DNA from: Acinetobacter tianfuensis
GTDB lineage: Bacteria; Pseudomonadota; Gammaproteobacteria; Pseudomonadales; Moraxellaceae
Assembly (NCBI RefSeq): GCF_003611465.1
Contig: NZ_RAXV01000005.1
Location: 45,911 to 109,910, forward strand
DNA: 64,000 nt
Direction of reading: 5' to 3'
Part shown: positions 63,927-64,000 of the stretch, piece after piece
Layout of the letters: each line of letters opens with the position of its first letter
Numbering within the stretch: the stretch's first letter is position 1
Made by a program: the position numbers and the translations under genes
The notes under the pieces: model-generated
Told to the model about the DNA's origin: nothing
The model's input: the letters and a program-made list of their open reading frames with translations, nothing else
Database searches by the model: none

Positions 63927-64000
63927 CTTTCTTAAGGCTTAAGTAGAGTAGTTACTAACTTGAATAGCCACCTATTTTGTAGACACTTATTATGTATGAA

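Overview
The window is a chromosomal segment of a gammaproteobacterium of the Moraxellaceae, almost certainly an Acinetobacter. Supporting this are the moderate to low GC content, the gene orders (ilvH-ilvC; iscX-ndk-rlmN-pilW-rodZ-ispG-hisS-yfgM-bamB-der; pcnB-folK-panB-panC; pheS-pheT-ihfA; accA-tilS; a gspE gene away from other gsp genes) and the protein sequences. The assignment is from recognition only; no search was run. Nearly all of the window is core genome. I see no rRNA or tRNA gene, CRISPR array, intact insertion sequence, prophage or classical defence island.

Layout. 1-1.5 kb: end of the branched-chain amino acid operon (ilvH, ilvC), then a second, diverged copy of the last 45 bases of ilvC. 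1.7-8 kb: mostly accessory or envelope genes (a membrane protein, a secreted XAC2610-like protein, an orphan 7TMR-DISM histidine kinase, a glycosyltransferase, a PAP2 phosphatase). 8-17.7 kb: the conserved iscX-to-der block for nucleotide metabolism, rRNA methylation, pilus assembly, cell shape, isoprenoid synthesis, tRNA charging, outer-membrane assembly and ribosome assembly. 17.8-26 kb: PPTase, SDR, mazG, comEA, pcnB, folK, panB, panC, rapZ, an HPr/NPr-like protein and darP. 26-31.2 kb: an acyl-CoA ligase behind a palindromic candidate operator, an FAD lactone-oxidase-like protein paired with a PLP fold-III enzyme, and a decayed Rieske/FMN-glutamate-synthase gene. 31.4-45.9 kb: the translation cluster thrS-infC / rpmI-rplT / pheS-pheT-ihfA, which is contiguous in E. 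coli but split here by two blocks of accessory genes (hsp20, GST, DedA-like, TonB-like, an MFS pseudogene; then hypothetical genes, a ParB-like protein and a P-loop kinase). 46-64 kb: a low-complexity lipoprotein, rho, trxA, ppx, accA, tilS, proC, yggT, polA, a DUF2339 protein, an MscS channel with a DUF432 protein, gspE and an unknown gene.

The most interesting signals are regulatory RNA features and scars rather than a new gene system. Upstream of thrS is a hairpin with a 7-base loop carrying U33 and the anticodon UGU, which looks like a tRNA-Thr mimic for autoregulation. infC starts with AUU. The hsp20 leader ends in a ROSE-type thermometer hairpin with a single bulged G opposite the Shine-Dalgarno, preceded by two alternative hairpins that share one arm. 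ilvC has a fossil second tail. Two pseudogenes (Rieske-GltS and MFS) show recent local decay. Start sites were moved from the longest reading frame where a ribosome binding site, family length or operon overlap supports it.
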